The notes under the pieces were generated by a model. It saw nothing but the letters and a program-made list of their open reading frames with translations. It was not told the DNA's origin and made no database searches. DNA of 64,000 nucleotides from Pedococcus_A sp963730585 (GTDB lineage: Bacteria; Actinomycetota; Actinomycetes; Actinomycetales; Dermatophilaceae), in contig CAVSSL010000003.1 of assembly GCA_963730585.1 (NCBI GenBank), positions 1 to 64,000 on the forward strand. Direction: 5' to 3'. Shown here piece after piece: positions 1 to 7,663 of the stretch. The position numbers and the translations under genes were made by a program. How positions within the stretch are numbered: the first letter of the stretch is position 1; every line of letters begins with the position of its first letter.

Positions 1-383
1 CGGCTCCGGCCGTGCAGCCGATGAGCGTCAGCGACATGCTCGCCGGCTCCGGCATCGGTGCCGCCGAGGAGCCCACTCTCGCTGCCGAGCCCGCCCCGGT
101 GGGCGAGGACGTCCTGGCGGCCGGGCCCGCGGGCGAGACCGAGGAGGAGCGGGTCGAGCGCGAGCGCATCGAGATCCGCGCCAAGGGCCTCGAGCAGCCG
201 GTCCGCGCCTCGCAGCTGCACTACTCGGCCCCGACCGCCGAGGGTGGCGTCGAGGTCCGCGACGTGGGCTCGGCCGGCACGACGCTGACGGCGGAGCAGC
301 TCGAGGAGACGCCGAAGAACGCTCCCTGCCCCTGCGGCTCGGGCAAGAAGTTCAAGATGTGCCACGGGGCGGACAAGGCCTGA
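1..383 (+). CDS. secA: SecA preprotein translocase ATPase, C-terminal end (partial)
   Basis: This is the 3' end of secA; the gene starts before the window and the reading frame enters at base 3. SecA is the cytoplasmic ATPase that drives unfolded preproteins through the SecYEG channel. The visible 127 or so residues are the acidic, low-complexity C-terminal linker followed by the zinc-binding SEC-C motif CPCGSGKKFKMCHG just before the stop, which in SecA contacts SecB or ribosomes. The motor domains lie outside the window, so the assignment rests on the tail alone; other SEC-C proteins are possible but the linker composition fits housekeeping actinobacterial SecA (SecA1). A strong terminator follows 25 bases after the stop. 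Confidence 0.85.
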   Translation, partial: APAVQPMSVSDMLAGSGIGAAEEPTLAAEPAPVGEDVLAAGPAGETEEERVERERIEIRAKGLEQPVRASQLHYSAPTAEGGVEVRDVGSAGTTLTAEQLEETPKNAPCPCGSGKKFKMCHGADKA

Positions 384-407
384 GGCCTCTGCTCCGCAGA
401 CAAGGGT

Positions 408-443
408 GAACGCGCCGGCAACCTGCCGGCGCGTTCCCCTTTT
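408..443 (+). terminator. Rho-independent terminator of secA
   Basis: A perfect 12-bp stem (408-419 with 425-436, loop 'aacct') is followed by CCCC and four T residues at 440-443. It sits just after the secA stop and should end that transcript. Confidence 0.9.
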
Positions 444-538
444 CTGTCGTGTCCGTGTCTCGGTATGCGCGCCGTGACCCGGTCGGTATGCCGCGGGGGT
501 GCGGTGGCGCCCGCCGGCGCCACCGTCAGGAGCTCGCC

Positions 539-1120
539 TCAGCCGACCTGCAGCGCCTCGATCCGCCAGCGCCCGTCGACGCCGACGAGCCGCATGGCCA
601 GGGCCCGGACGCGGGGACCGTCGAGCACGACGGCGCAGGCCTCGGCGACGCCGTCGGCCGGCTCGCACACCCGGACGCTGCGGACCACCGCGCGCCGGGC
701 AGCGGGCCTGCCGCGCCGAGCCGAGACGGCCCCACGTCGGGCCACGACCGCGTAGACCTCGGGCGTGGTCCACCGGACGATCTGCGGGGGCTGCCGCAGC
801 CCGGACATCACCTCCACCACGGCCTGCGCGAGGTGCCCCGCCCAGTGCGTCGGGTCCGGCAGCCCGCTGCGCGCCGTCGGCTGCGGGCCGAACAGCTGCT
901 CGTCGCTCGCGCTCGCGAAGTCGACGGCGAGGGCGTCCTGGATGTAGCGCGGCCTGTCCGCGGAGAGGGCAGGGTCGGCGTCCGAGGTGATCGGGCTGGG
1001 CGGGTAGTGCGAGTCGCGCTGGGGGATCACCGCCGGACGAGGCTGGGGGATCGGCAGCACGCGGATGGGCTGCAGGGCGGTCGAGGGCCGCGACCCCGCC
1101 GGCCTCATCGTTGCGCTCAT
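539..1120 (-). CDS. Rv3235-family hypothetical protein
   Basis: A 193-residue protein of unknown function. The N-terminal half is proline-rich and likely disordered; the C-terminal 90 residues have the compact fold typical of the Rv3235 family, ending WRIEALQVG, with alternating hydrophobic strands (VRSVRVCEPADG, ACAVVLDGPRVRALAMRL). In Mycobacterium tuberculosis Rv3235 also lies near secA1, so the location supports the call. The ATG overlaps the stop of the LysM gene in an ATGA junction, indicating translational coupling. There is no signal peptide, so a cytoplasmic role is inferred. It converges on secA, separated by the secA terminator. Confidence 0.75.
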   Translation of the reverse strand: MSATMRPAGSRPSTALQPIRVLPIPQPRPAVIPQRDSHYPPSPITSDADPALSADRPRYIQDALAVDFASASDEQLFGPQPTARSGLPDPTHWAGHLAQAVVEVMSGLRQPPQIVRWTTPEVYAVVARRGAVSARRGRPAARRAVVRSVRVCEPADGVAEACAVVLDGPRVRALAMRLVGVDGRWRIEALQVG

Positions 1121-1914
1121 CGGAGGGCTCCCACGGCGGCAGGGGCGTGGAGCACCTGGCCGGGCAGGAGCCGGTCGGGGTCCGCGCCGATGACGGCCCG
1201 GTTCGCCTCGTGCCAGCGGGGCCACTCCGCCGCGACCTCCGCGTCGGTGGCGTCGGGGCCGAGGTGCGCACGCACGATGCCCCACAGCGTGTCGCCTCGG
1301 CGGACGACCGTGCCTGCCTGCTCGTCCGGCGCCGGGGCCGTGCTCAGCAGGGCTGTCGAGGGCTGGGAGCGGACGGGCGGCCGGCTGGGCGTCCATCCGG
1401 GTGCCGGCGGAGCGGTGCGGTCCGGGCCCTGCTCTGCCCCGGTCGTGGGTGCGAAAGCGGGGGAAGGCCCGTGAGCGACGGGCACCGCTGCGGCATACGG
1501 CACCGTCGGGGCGAACGAGGGGTTCAACGCCACGGCTGCCGGAGTGTCGGCCGTGCGGCCGTCGGCGGTGGCCGTGCCCGGGGCCAGCGCGCCGGCGAGC
1601 CCGGCGCCGACGACCACCGCGGCGCAGCGTCGCACCACCGCCGGCGTGGTGCGCTCCGCGATCTCGCGGCACCAGTCACCGACGCGGCCGGGCAGGTGGC
1701 CGAGCAGCGCAAGCAGCAGCCCCAGCCAGAGCCACGTCGCCACGCCGAGCCCGCCGAGAGCGACGACCAGCGTGAGCACGTCCTCAGGTGCGGCTGGACC
1801 CGGCGCGGCGATGTCCCGCAGCAGGTCGACCGCGACAGAGGCCAGCCAGAAGCCGGTCAGTGGCGCCCCCATCCCGAGGACCGCCCCGCTGGCCAGGTCG
1901 CGTGCTGTCGCCAT
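1117..1914 (-). CDS. LysM-domain membrane protein
   Basis: A 265-residue protein. From the N-terminus it has two hydrophobic segments (about residues 10-30 and 40-65), a third near residues 90-110, an Ala/Pro-rich linker, and a C-terminal LysM domain (TVVRRGDTLWGIVRAHLG ... RLLPGQVLHAP). LysM binds N-acetylglucosamine-containing peptidoglycan, so this is probably a wall-contacting membrane protein. I chose the ATG at 1914 because AGGGGGA precedes it at Shine-Dalgarno distance; the frame is open for another 76 codons upstream but lacks such a signal. It is the first gene of a two-gene operon with the Rv3235-like gene. Confidence 0.8.
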   Translation of the reverse strand: MATARDLASGAVLGMGAPLTGFWLASVAVDLLRDIAAPGPAAPEDVLTLVVALGGLGVATWLWLGLLLALLGHLPGRVGDWCREIAERTTPAVVRRCAAVVVGAGLAGALAPGTATADGRTADTPAAVALNPSFAPTVPYAAAVPVAHGPSPAFAPTTGAEQGPDRTAPPAPGWTPSRPPVRSQPSTALLSTAPAPDEQAGTVVRRGDTLWGIVRAHLGPDATDAEVAAEWPRWHEANRAVIGADPDRLLPGQVLHAPAAVGALR

Positions 1915-1933
1915 GATTCCCCCTGATGATGCA

Positions 1934-1984
1934 GTTTGCCTGTGTTTGCGTTCAACAGCATTCATGCACGTTTGCCTGCGTTTG
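1934..1984. repeat. Phased GTTTG direct repeats in a divergent promoter region
   Basis: The 15-mer GTTTGCCTGTGTTTG at 1934-1948 recurs with one change at 1970-1984. Each copy contains two GTTTG half-sites 10 bp apart, giving four half-sites at 1934, 1944, 1970 and 1980. They lie between the divergent LysM gene and the gene at 2054, in a locally AT-richer stretch, and look like regulator binding sites. No regulator can be assigned from sequence alone. Confidence 0.5.
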
Positions 1985-2053
1985 GCAAGAGGTGCTCTTG
2001 GCGGCGGCGCTACGCTCGGCCTGCTCACGCCGCGGCGGACGACGAGGGGGACC

Positions 2054-2614
2054 ATGCGCTGGGAACGGCTGTTCAGCGACCTCGAGGGACAGTGGGAGGC
2101 CGAGGCTCGACGCGACCTCGACCAGGAGGTCGCCGACCGCACGCGACGCGAGCGTGCGACGGTGGGACTGTTCGAGCGCCTCGCCGCCTCGGTGGGCGAG
2201 CGGGTCGGCGTGCGACTGGTCGCGGGCCCGCCGCTGCAGGGCGTGCTGTCCGACGTGGGGGACGGCTGGCTGCTGCTCGGGGGCGACGCCGGACGACCGG
2301 CGCTGGTGCCGCTGGCGGCCGTGACGGCCGTGACGGGCGTGGGGACGCGAGCCTCGGAGTCTGCCCTCGCGCGGCGGTTCGGGCTCGGCTACGCCCTGCG
2401 CGGCCTGAGCCGGGACCGGGCAGTGGTGGCGCTCACGGACGTGACCGGCGCGGTGGCGACCGGCACGATCGACGGCGTCGGGTCGGACTGCTTCGACCTC
2501 ACGGAGCACGCCCCCGACGAGCTGCGCCGGCCCGAGAACGTGACGGGCCGACTCCTGGTGCCCTTCAGCGCCGTGGCCTGCCTGCGCCCGGCGGTCACCA
2601 CCCTCGCGGTGTGA
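2054..2614 (+). CDS. Conserved actinobacterial hypothetical protein
   Basis: A 186-residue cytoplasmic protein I cannot assign to a function. The first 45 residues form a charged, probably helical segment beginning MRWERLFSDLEGQ; the rest is rich in short hydrophobic strands (VGVRLVAG, GDGWLLLG, PALVPLAAV, AVATGTIDGVGSD), resembling a small beta-barrel arranged twice, perhaps Sm-like. The start is an ATG preceded by GAGGGGG. It is divergent from the LysM operon and converges on the small HTH gene downstream. Similar proteins in relatives have been labelled Fis-family regulators, but I see no helix-turn-helix. Confidence 0.7.
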   Translation: MRWERLFSDLEGQWEAEARRDLDQEVADRTRRERATVGLFERLAASVGERVGVRLVAGPPLQGVLSDVGDGWLLLGGDAGRPALVPLAAVTAVTGVGTRASESALARRFGLGYALRGLSRDRAVVALTDVTGAVATGTIDGVGSDCFDLTEHAPDELRRPENVTGRLLVPFSAVACLRPAVTTLAV

Positions 2615-2652
2615 GCGGCCGCGGTGTGCGAGGCCGGGTCCCGACATGACGA

Positions 2653-2681
2653 GACCCGCCCCCTGGCGTGCGGGGCGGGTC
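2653..2681. terminator. Hairpin between convergent genes
   Basis: GACCCGCCCC at 2653-2662 pairs perfectly with GGGGCGGGTC at 2672-2681 around a 9-base loop. It lies between the convergent stops at 2614 and 2706 and may serve both. There is no T tract, so confidence is moderate. Confidence 0.6.
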
Positions 2682-2705
2682 CGGTCGAGCGCGCTGGGAC
2701 GGGCG

Positions 2706-2930
2706 TTACTCGGGGTTCTGCCCGAACGGGTGGGCGGCCACGAAGTTCTTGGTCTCGTCGTACATCCGCTGGATGTAGCCCTCGAGCTCGGACACCTCGA
2801 CGCGCCACTGGCCACGGCCGCCGACCTTGATGGCGGGGAGCTCGCCGGAGCGGACGAGGGCATACGCCTGCGCGGAGGAGATGTCGAGCACCTCGGAGAC
2901 TTCCGAGAGCTGGATGAATCGCTTGGTCAC
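2706..2930 (-). CDS. Excisionase-family helix-turn-helix DNA-binding protein
   Basis: A 74-residue protein with a winged helix-turn-helix of the MerR/excisionase type: FIQLSEVSEVLDISSAQAYALVRSGELPAIKVG followed by a wing (GGRGQWRVEVSELEGYIQ), a layout shared with BldC. A short C-terminal tail (ETKNFVAAHPFGQNPE) extends it. Proteins of this family bind short direct repeats in promoters. There is no integrase or other phage gene nearby, so a chromosomal regulator is more likely than a phage excisionase. It starts at a GTG; the upstream 270 bases are AT-rich and may hold its own promoter. Confidence 0.8.
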   Translation of the reverse strand: MTKRFIQLSEVSEVLDISSAQAYALVRSGELPAIKVGGRGQWRVEVSELEGYIQRMYDETKNFVAAHPFGQNPE

Positions 2931-3199
2931 GGCTGCCCCTGCCTCTCACTTGGACAGGCGATTACCCGTCCTTGACCAAATTTTTACCATACGCGTGCGA
3001 CTGCGTCTGCTGATCGCCGACAGTCTCACATCACCGTGATTTCACCACATTGGCAGGCCACGTCCTGCGGTCATCCCCACCTCTGTGGACTGGGCGAGCC
3101 GAAGGTCGCGGTGGTGCGCCATGATGACGCCGAACCGGGGCACCACCGACAGCCAGCACGACAGACAGCAGCACGACCAGACCAAGGGGGACCTCCGCC
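2931..3199. promoter_or_regulatory. AT-rich divergent promoter region
   Basis: This 269-base gap separates the divergent HTH gene and SAF-domain gene. It includes an AT-rich island unusual for the window, around 2973-2996, with CTTGACC followed by AAATTTTTACCAT, and a second around 3028-3052. Either strand could use it as a promoter or as a site for the adjacent HTH protein. A clear AAGGGGG ribosome site at 3183 belongs to the SAF gene. No further coding potential is seen. Confidence 0.4.
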
Positions 3200-3871
3200 G
3201 TGCCCGAGATCGCCACGCCCAAGGCCTCGCGCCTGCAGAAGCCGTCGTGGAAGGACACCCGCCTCCTGGTCGGCATCCTGCTCGTCCTCGCGGCCACCGT
3301 GCTGGGGTCCCTGACGGTCGCGGCCGCCGACGACCGGGTGCCGATGTATGCGGCGTCCGCCCAGCTCGTGCCGGGCCAGCCGCTGAGCGTGGACCGGCTC
3401 ACCCGGGTCGACGTCCAGCTCGGTGACCGTGCCGGCAGCTACCTGTCCGCGACGTCGGCCCTGCCTGCCGACGCCTACGTCCTGCGCGAGGTGCGGCCCG
3501 GGGAGCTGGTGCCGCTCTCGGCCGTCGGCAGCCAGGACGACGCCGGCCTGCAGCCGCTCACCCTGGTGGTCGACTCGCGCTCCGCGGCCCCGCTGGTGGT
3601 CGGCTCGGTCGTCGACGTCTACGTGAACCCGGTCGACCCGCAGGGTGACGCGGCGGGCCGGGACTTCGCGGGCGCCCAGCTGGCCCTCGAGTCGGTCTCC
3701 GTGGCCGGCCTGCCCGGGACAGGGAGCCGGCTCAGCGGCTCGCAGGCAGAGCGCGCCGTGCAGGTGATGGTGCCGCAGGAGCGGGTCCGCGACCTCATCG
3801 GGCAGGTCGACCTCGGCGCGCGGGTCACCCTCGTGCCGGTGCCGGGCTCGAAGCTGGGCAGCGACCAGTGA
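3200..3871 (+). CDS. SAF-domain membrane protein (CpaB/RcpC-like)
   Basis: A 223-residue protein with a short cytoplasmic N-terminus, one membrane helix (about residues 23-43, LLVGILLVLAATVLGSLTV) and an SAF domain (QLVPGQPLSVDRLTRVDV ... YVLREVRPGELVPLSAV), followed by a beta-rich C-terminal region. SAF domains of this kind occur in CpaB/RcpC, periplasmic assembly proteins of Flp/Tad pili. The GTG start is preceded by AAGGGGG. Its stop overlaps the GTG of the TadZ-like gene by four bases (GTGA), so the two are co-translated. The partner tad genes lie about 30 kb away. Confidence 0.75.
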   Translation: MPEIATPKASRLQKPSWKDTRLLVGILLVLAATVLGSLTVAAADDRVPMYAASAQLVPGQPLSVDRLTRVDVQLGDRAGSYLSATSALPADAYVLREVRPGELVPLSAVGSQDDAGLQPLTLVVDSRSAAPLVVGSVVDVYVNPVDPQGDAAGRDFAGAQLALESVSVAGLPGTGSRLSGSQAERAVQVMVPQERVRDLIGQVDLGARVTLVPVPGSKLGSDQ

Positions 3872-5159
3872 CCACAGCGGTGCTCACCGCGGTCAGCCAC
3901 CAGTGGGAGACCCAGCTCGTCACCTCGCTCGAGTCCGCGCCCGGCCTGACGGTGGTGCGCCGCTGTGCCGACCTCGCCGACCTGCTGGCGGCGGCCTCGG
4001 CGGGCCTCGCCGACGTCGCCGTCGTCTCCGCCGACCTCCGGGCGCTCGACCGGGCAGCCCTGCACCACCTGGCGAGCCACGGTGTGCGGACGGCCGGCGC
4101 GGTGGCCCCCGGCGACGAGGCGGGGGAGCGGCACCTGCGCCAGCTCGGGCTCGACGTCGTCGTGCGATCGGACGCCCCGCCCCACGAGATCGAGGACGCC
4201 CTGACCGGGCTGGAGGCCACCGACCTGCCGGACGACCTGTTCGGCCAGCCCGACGACACCGACCCGGCCGCCGATCTAGGCGCAGACTCGGGCGCCGAGC
4301 GCGAGCACCCCGAGTCGGGTGCCTGGCAGCCGGTCGAGCAGTCGCGCGTCATCGCGGTGTGGGGCCCCACCGGCGCCCCCGGTCGCAGCACGCTCGCGCT
4401 CGGGCTGGCCGCCGAGCTCGCGGCCACCGGCACGCGCACCCTGCTGGTCGACTGCGACACCTACGGTTCCTCGATCGCCCAGGCGCTCTCGCTGCTCGAC
4501 GAGGCCCCCGGCATGGCCGCCGCCGCCCGGGCTGCCGACCAGGGCTCCCTCGACCTCCCCGCCCTGGCCCGGCTGGCACCCGAGGTGAGCGCACACCTCA
4601 GGGTGCTGACCGGCATACCCCGCGCGGAGCGCTGGCCCGAGCTGCGCGCACCGGCGGTGGAGCACGTCCTCACGTGGCGCGGCAGCTCGCCGAGGTGGTC
4701 GTGGTCGACTGCGGCTTCGCGATCGAGGACGACGAGGAGCTCAGCTACGACACCCTCGCGCCGCGCCGCAACGCCGCCACGCTCACCGCGCTCGAGCAGG
4801 CCGACGACCTGCTGGTGGTGGGCAGCGCCGACCCGGTCGGGCTGCAGCGGCTCGTGCGGGCGGTGCAGGACGTCGGCAGCATCCCGTCGCCCACCCCCGC
4901 GGTGGTCGTCAACAAGGTGCGCGCCTCCGCGGTCGGCGGTCGGCCGGAGCGGCGCATCAGCGAGGCGCTCGAGCGGTTCTCCGGCATGGACGACCTGAGC
5001 TTCCTCCCGTGGGACCAGTCCTCGCTCGACGGCGCGATGCTCGCCGGGCGGACGCTGGTCGAGTACGCGCCGCAGTCCGACCTGCGGCGCGCGATCGCCG
5101 CCGTGGCGACCCGGTATGCCGTGCGCGCGCCCGAGCCGGTCGGCCGCCGGCGCCGCTGA
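3868..5159 (+). CDS. TadZ/CpaE-like P-loop ATPase, frameshifted
   Basis: Two reading frames join to encode about 430 residues. The first (from GTG 3868) has an N-terminal receiver-like region (residues 1-115), an acidic linker and a P-loop, VWGPTGAPGRSTLALG, then LLVDCDTYG. The second resumes as VVVVDCGFAIEDDEE, then DDLLVVGSADPVGLQRL and PAVVVNKVR, the expected later strands of a MinD/ParA-fold ATPase, ending at 5159. The switch lies near 4668-4673 and needs one extra base, so the sequence has a one-base deletion or the gene is broken. The P-loop has Arg where most ATPases have Lys. TadZ proteins place Tad pilus machinery at the pole. It is coupled to the upstream SAF gene. Confidence 0.7.
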
Positions 5160-5301
5160 GCGCGCGGGACGCTGACTGGCCGTGTCCCACCCGGGCCCTT
5201 CGGCTCTGACGTCGCTGAGGCGGCAGCGGAGACTGAAAGGAGCGCAAGGAACGCACGGGCGCCTTGCCGAGGTCCTGAAGTGTGACCAGAAGGAGTGCCA
5301 C

Positions 5302-5760
5302 ATGAACGCTGCCAACGACTATCGCGACTCCTGGATCAACCCCCGCGTCAAGATCTCCGCACTGTGGGCCTCCATGCTGTTCGTCTTCGCCTACGTGGAC
5401 CTGTTCAGCCTGTACCGCGCCGACGTACGTGCCGACATCGAGGCGGGCAAGATCTCCGCGTTCTCGATCGGTCAGGGCTACCTGCTGGGCGTGATGGTCT
5501 ACGTCGCTCTGCCCAGCCTGATGGTGTTCCTCAGCCTCGTCCTGCCGGTGAAGGTGACTCGCATGGCCAACCTCGTCCTGGCCGTCCTCTACGCCCTCAC
5601 GATCGTGGGAAGCGCCGTCGGTGAGTGGAGCTACTTCGTGCTGGGCAGCGCGATCGAGGTCGCCCTGCTGGGGAGCATCGCCTACTACGCGTGGACCTGG
5701 CCGAAGGCGACCAACGATGCCGCCAGCGCGATCCGCGAAGCGACGGTCCGCGCCAGCTGA
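5302..5760 (+). CDS. DUF6326-family membrane protein
   Basis: A 152-residue integral membrane protein. Four hydrophobic helices are visible (about residues 15-35, 60-82, 90-110 and 115-137), following the conserved start NPRVKISALWASMLFVFAYVDLF that marks this DUF6326-type family. Function is unknown. The ATG at 5302 has AAGGAG seven bases upstream; the frame is open further upstream but that part is unlike a protein start. It stands alone between the TadZ-like gene and a convergent membrane-protein gene. Confidence 0.75.
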   Translation: MNAANDYRDSWINPRVKISALWASMLFVFAYVDLFSLYRADVRADIEAGKISAFSIGQGYLLGVMVYVALPSLMVFLSLVLPVKVTRMANLVLAVLYALTIVGSAVGEWSYFVLGSAIEVALLGSIAYYAWTWPKATNDAASAIREATVRAS

Positions 5761-5785
5761 CGGTCCGTGCCGACCAGCAACACCC

Positions 5786-7141
5786 CTAGTGCGAGAAGAG
5801 CAGGGTCAGGCCGCCGACGGTGTAGACGACCATGAGCACCAGCAGCGGCACCTGGCCGGTGACCGCCACCCGCCGGGGGAACAGGGTGACCGCCCGCTCG
5901 TGCGCGACCACCACACCCAGCAGGTGGCCGGTGACGATGGCGACCACCTGGATGGTCGCGACCAGCCCCGGCTCGATGAGCGCGTGGAACGGCTGCGCCC
6001 CGGCCGTGCCGAGCCAGTTGGCGCCGGTGCCGAGCGGGTCGGAGAGGCGGGCCAGGCCGTTGACGCCCTCGTAGACGAACAGCGACCAGTAGTGCGCGAC
6101 GAGGTAGCCGGCGGCGATCGGGACCAGTGACGGCGCGAACGCGGTGGCGAGTCCGCGGACCGGCACCTTGGCGAGCCAGGCCGAGAGCGCCGCGGCGGCG
6201 AAGAGCATCCCGGCCACGAGCAGGCAGAGCACGGTGAGGGCGAGGGTCTGCCAGAGCCGGGGCGCGTCGGAGGACTGCGTGAAGGTGTACCACCAGGTCT
6301 CGCCCGAGAAGCCGTCGTAGGCGGTGCCGCCCAGCATGACTGCGGTCGTCGCCAGGAGCCCCGGCCGGGGCGCGATCTCGTTGGGCCCGTGCAGCGGCGT
6401 GCGGAGCACCCAGCGCCGGTCCTCGCGACGGCCCAGCGGGCTCAGCGAGCCGTAGAGGCCGGACCACGCCTCGAACGGGTCACCGGTGTCGAAGTAGCCA
6501 CGGCCGAACACCAGCGCCAGCATCACGGAGACGAGCAGGAAGCCCACGATGGCGACCCGCAGCACCGGCAGCGTCGCGTTGTCCGGCGCGATGAGCTCGA
6601 GCCAGGTGAAGGCGAAGAGGCCGAGGGCGGCAGGCCAGTAGCCGAGCCGGTAGGGGACGAGCGAGAAGTCCGGCGCCACCCGGGCGAGCGCCAGCACCCC
6701 CCGGTGCAGGTACCGCACCGGGTTGAGCACCCTCCAGACCGGCCCGAGGAGCATCGACAGCAGGCCGAGGCCCACCCACAGGTAGATGTAGACGACGTAG
6801 GGCACCGGGTTGTTGGCGTCGTCCTTGCCGAAGAACAGCGCCAGCAGGGTCCAGGCCGTGAGGGCGAGCGAGAGCACCGCGAAGACGCCGCGGACGAAGG
6901 GGGAGTCGAGCGCCAGCGCCAGGGCCGGTGGCAGGAGCCGCCCGTCGGTGCGGCTCAGCCGGGGCTGCTTCCACAGCACCCCGAGCGCGACGAAGGAGAT
7001 CGCCAGCGCCAGACCGGCGCCGATGAGCAACAGGTCGAAGGGCAGCGGCAGGTCCTGCCGGGAGCCCACCCCGTGCGCGGGCAGGGCCGGCAGCGACGGC
7101 AGGGACGGCAGCGACGGCAGGGCGGCCGGGAGCGCCGTCAT
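5786..7141 (-). CDS. Multi-pass membrane protein of unknown function
   Basis: A 451-residue protein with about eleven hydrophobic helices. The N-terminus contains a short tandem repeat (LPSLPSLPSLPALPA), then helices from residue 36 on; recurrent landmarks are YVVYIYLWVGLG, GPVWRVLNPVRYLHRG and WWYTFTQSS. Relatives in actinobacteria are sometimes labelled fenitrothion hydrolase, but I see no hydrolase motif and would not rely on that name. Its ATG overlaps the stop of the preceding lipoprotein gene in an ATGA junction, so the two form a pair; the partner has a cupredoxin-like domain, which hints at a metal- or redox-linked membrane role (inference). Confidence 0.7.
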   Translation of the reverse strand: MTALPAALPSLPSLPSLPALPAHGVGSRQDLPLPFDLLLIGAGLALAISFVALGVLWKQPRLSRTDGRLLPPALALALDSPFVRGVFAVLSLALTAWTLLALFFGKDDANNPVPYVVYIYLWVGLGLLSMLLGPVWRVLNPVRYLHRGVLALARVAPDFSLVPYRLGYWPAALGLFAFTWLELIAPDNATLPVLRVAIVGFLLVSVMLALVFGRGYFDTGDPFEAWSGLYGSLSPLGRREDRRWVLRTPLHGPNEIAPRPGLLATTAVMLGGTAYDGFSGETWWYTFTQSSDAPRLWQTLALTVLCLLVAGMLFAAAALSAWLAKVPVRGLATAFAPSLVPIAAGYLVAHYWSLFVYEGVNGLARLSDPLGTGANWLGTAGAQPFHALIEPGLVATIQVVAIVTGHLLGVVVAHERAVTLFPRRVAVTGQVPLLVLMVVYTVGGLTLLFSH

Positions 7142-7623
7142 CGGACGGCGATCATCATCAGCCGCAACGACGGCTCGTGGGTCTCGACCTCGTAGAGCCC
7201 CGGCTCGGTGCCGGTCAGCGTGACCGTCGAGGGGGTGCCGGCCTTCAGCGTGCCCTCGACGTCGAAGCCGTGGGCGTGGATCTCGTCGTCGTGGTCGCTG
7301 GTGACGACCAGGGTCAGCTTCTCGCCGACCTTCAGGTCGACGGTGGCCGGTGCCGGCGTGACCTTCTTGCCGGTGACCGTGACCCTGATGGTCCGTCCCG
7401 CGGGGGTGTCACTGGCCGCCGGGGGAGTGGTCGGGCTCTTCGCCGAGGGCGGGGTGAGTGGTCGCCGACAGGAGGACGAGGGAGCCGAGGACGAGGCGGC
7501 AGCGGCAGAGGTCGACGGGCTGACCCCGGGAGTGGCGGCGTCTCCGCCGCAGGCGGTGACGGCGAGCGCCAGCGCCGCCCCCGCGGCATACCAAGCGCCC
7601 CTGGACAGGGTCATCTTCGTCAC
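7138..7623 (-). CDS. Lipoprotein with cupredoxin-like domain
   Basis: A 161-residue exported lipoprotein. The signal peptide ends in the lipobox AVTACGG (Cys about residue 26), followed by a Ser/Thr/Pro-rich linker and a C-terminal beta-sandwich from about residue 75 (RTIRVTVTGKKVTPAPATVDLKV) with features of cupredoxin-like EfeO/plastocyanin folds (DDEIHAHGFDVEG, LYEVETHEPSLRL). Two His residues could bind metal, but the classic Cys ligand of blue copper sites is not obvious. The GTG at 7623 is used; an ATG nine bases later is equally possible. It is translationally coupled to the membrane-protein gene that follows. Confidence 0.75.
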   Translation of the reverse strand: MTKMTLSRGAWYAAGAALALAVTACGGDAATPGVSPSTSAAAASSSAPSSSCRRPLTPPSAKSPTTPPAASDTPAGRTIRVTVTGKKVTPAPATVDLKVGEKLTLVVTSDHDDEIHAHGFDVEGTLKAGTPSTVTLTGTEPGLYEVETHEPSLRLMMIAVR

Positions 7624-7651
7624 GCGCTGCAGTCTAGACAGCGCGATCTGA

Positions 7652-7657
7652 CACGAT
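7652..7657 (+). promoter_or_regulatory. Leaderless-type -10 hexamer for the WS/DGAT gene
   Basis: CACGAT ends six bases before the GTG at 7664, and no Shine-Dalgarno sequence is present. The layout matches actinobacterial leaderless promoters, although the first base departs from the TANNNT consensus. Confidence 0.45.
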
Positions 7658-7663
7658 GGACGC

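Noticed and set aside
2706..2930. Prophage or integrative element suggested by the excisionase-like gene
   Set aside because: No integrase, attachment-site repeat or other phage gene is nearby, and the protein resembles chromosomal BldC-type regulators.
7420..7500. Frameshift in the linker of the cupredoxin-like lipoprotein (SSSCRRPLTPP)
   Set aside because: The same frame carries both the lipobox upstream and the folded domain downstream, so an unusual linker composition is sufficient explanation.
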